From: Sediminicola sp963974715
GTDB taxonomy: Bacteria; Bacteroidota; Bacteroidia; Flavobacteriales; Flavobacteriaceae
Assembly: GCA_963974715.1 (NCBI GenBank)
Contig: CAXBDK010000003.1
Coordinates: 1 to 64,000, forward strand
DNA: 64,000 bases
Direction of reading: 5' to 3'
Part shown: in pieces, positions 62,987 through 64,000 of the stretch
How the letters are laid out: every line of letters begins with the position of its first letter
How positions within the stretch are numbered: the first letter of the stretch is position 1
Program-made: the position numbers and the translations under genes
The notes under the pieces: generated by a model
Told to the model about the DNA's origin: nothing
The model's input: the letters and a program-made list of their open reading frames with translations, nothing else
Databases searched by the model: none

Positions 62987-62994
62987 TACCTTTG
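62987..62994 (+). promoter_or_regulatory. -7 box of the DUF983 gene
   Basis: TACCTTTG matches TAnnTTTG exactly, 16 bp before the start codon at 63011. No clear -33 box was found. Confidence 0.45.
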
Positions 62995-63010
62995 TACAAA
63001 TATTGTGCAA

Positions 63011-63400
63011 ATGTTAAAAAAAGGAAACAAACTCTACAGCATTTTAACAGGAAGTTGTCCCAAATGCCATCAGGAGAGTATGTACAAGGATAAAAACCCC
63101 TATCATTTGCGGAATATCTTTAAAATGCACGACCGCTGCTCCCATTGCAATACGAAATATAAGATGGAGCCTTCCTTTTTTTATGGGGCCATGTACGTCA
63201 GTTATGGAGTAGGGATCGCTTTTGCCGTGGCGGCATTTATAGTTTCGTTCTTGATCCTTGGCGCTTCTTTGCCAATCAGTTTTATCGCCATAGTGGCCAC
63301 CTTGCTACTGTTTCTACCGGTGATCATCCGGCTATCGCGGAACATTTGGATCAATATTTTCATCACATATGACCCCCATGCCTTGAAGAAGACGGGCTAA
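63011..63400 (+). CDS. DUF983 family membrane protein
   Basis: This 129-residue protein has two N-terminal CxxC pairs (GSCPKCHQESMY and DRCSHCNTKY), a conserved FYGAMYVSYGVGIAFAV block and two membrane segments (about 60-105). It matches DUF983. The cysteines probably bind zinc. The start at 63011 follows TACCTTTG directly. Its 3' end overlaps the convergent DAO-type gene by 38 bp. Confidence 0.88.
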   Translation: MLKKGNKLYSILTGSCPKCHQESMYKDKNPYHLRNIFKMHDRCSHCNTKYKMEPSFFYGAMYVSYGVGIAFAVAAFIVSFLILGASLPISFIAIVATLLLFLPVIIRLSRNIWINIFITYDPHALKKTG

Positions 63401-64000
63401 AGTGTTTTTTTGTAAATCGGGCAATATCCATTTCGGGATCTAAAGGGGTTCCGTTTTCAATATGGGAATAAAGTTGTTCTGCTACGGTAGGGGCTATCAT
63501 GACACCTCGGGATCCCAATCCGTTCATTACATAAAGGTTGGCTATTTCGGGATGTCTTCCTACCAATGGCCTTCTATCCGTTACCGTAGGCCTAATGCCC
63601 GCCACATGGTCCACCACCTCATAATCACATGTAAGAAAGGTGTTCAACTTATCCAGCAGTTCCGCCCGCGATTCGGCAGTAGGTAGGTTGGTCTTGTCCT
63701 TCCACTTATAAGTGGCACCGATACGGTAAAGGTCATGCCCGAGGGGAATAACGAATATGGATGATTTTATAACGTTCCGTTCCTTGAGGTCCGCGGCCTT
63801 TATGGTCAGCAATTCCCCTTTTGTCCCCGTCAATGGCAGGTACTGGAAAAAGGGATTATGGTCCTGGCCATATCCCATGGCAAATACCAGATTTTTGGCA
63901 GTAATATCCCCATAGCGAACACCTTCCTTGTTCACCTGTAATCCATCGAAAAGAAAACTTTCCTCCCGAAGCAATTTTCGGTCCCTTAAATATTGCCTAT
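63363..64000 (-). CDS. DAO-family FAD-dependent oxidoreductase, 3' part
   Basis: The frame is open to the window edge, so this is the C-terminal two thirds of a larger protein; a TTG at 63974 is not taken as the start. It has LVFAMGYGQDHNPFFQYLPLTGTKGELLTI, a substrate domain, and the C-terminal FAD motif AGIRPTVTDRRPLVGRHPEIANLYVMNGLGSRGVMIAPTVAEQL. This is typical of D-amino-acid-oxidase-like oxidases of Flavobacteriia. The substrate is unknown. Confidence 0.85.
   Translation of the reverse strand, partial: RQYLRDRKLLREESFLFDGLQVNKEGVRYGDITAKNLVFAMGYGQDHNPFFQYLPLTGTKGELLTIKAADLKERNVIKSSIFVIPLGHDLYRIGATYKWKDKTNLPTAESRAELLDKLNTFLTCDYEVVDHVAGIRPTVTDRRPLVGRHPEIANLYVMNGLGSRGVMIAPTVAEQLYSHIENGTPLDPEMDIARFTKKHFSPSSSRHGGHM

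Overview
The window is chromosomal DNA of a bacterium in the Bacteroidota, almost certainly a marine-type member of the Flavobacteriaceae; the genus cannot be fixed from here. The evidence is TonB-dependent receptors with carboxypeptidase-regulatory N-terminal domains, DUF4249, DUF983, DUF6157, a two-gene DUF4212/VC_2705-type acetate symporter, AT-rich leaders with few Shine-Dalgarno sequences, and several TAnnTTTG (-7) promoter boxes. No rRNA, CRISPR array, phage structural gene or replication origin was seen.

Layout. 1-200: two tandem 3' fragments of a tRNA-Met gene, the usual scar of site-specific integration. 419-2085: a type IV AbiE toxin-antitoxin pair with a duplicated operator-like repeat. 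2609-7938: AraC and TetR regulators, two short-chain dehydrogenases, an epoxide-hydrolase-like enzyme and some gene debris. 7999-17834: an envelope-lipid locus with a GT9 glycosyltransferase, three PAP2 phosphatases, a TonB receptor, an NmrA-like reductase and a phosphoethanolamine transferase. In this locus one PAP2 gene carries an in-frame stop and eptA is split by a complete 1336-bp IS3-family element. 18020-22791: TonB receptor, DUF4249 lipoprotein and a membrane-anchored AraC regulator. 23557-28646: TetR, ABC, HlyD and TolC genes for a type I export system whose ATPase has unusual catalytic motifs. 28891-36983: a three-subunit PaoABC-like molybdenum aldehyde oxidoreductase, an esterase, two tiny membrane proteins, an AI-2E family permease and a GlxA-type regulator.

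37198-42518: a chain of small stress/detoxification-type proteins (RibD-like reductase, two DinB, SRPBCC, two VOC, DUF6157) with a WYL regulator and two related small orphan proteins. Two inverted copies of a 16-bp operator sit at the same distance from divergent promoters here. 43173-51039: acyl-CoA (probably propionyl-CoA) carboxylase, acetyl-CoA synthetase and an acetate:sodium symporter, all serving short-chain acid assimilation. 51451-57259: two DUF1080 proteins, a Gfo/Idh/MocA oxidoreductase, a PmoA-like lipoprotein and a LacI regulator, led by a perfect 24-bp palindrome placed on the promoter; this looks like a 3-keto-sugar catabolic operon. 57351-64000: a sodium/proton antiporter, a GIN-domain protein, a CPXCG protein, a leucine-rich repeat protein, an ABC-F ATPase, a DUF983 protein and the 3' part of a DAO-type oxidoreductase cut by the window edge.

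The most rewarding places are the decaying lipid A modification operon with its resolvable IS insertion, the WYL/DinB divergent operators, the LacI-controlled DUF1080 operon, and the tRNA scar beside AbiE. All functional statements rest on reading the sequence and on memory of protein families; no database search was run.
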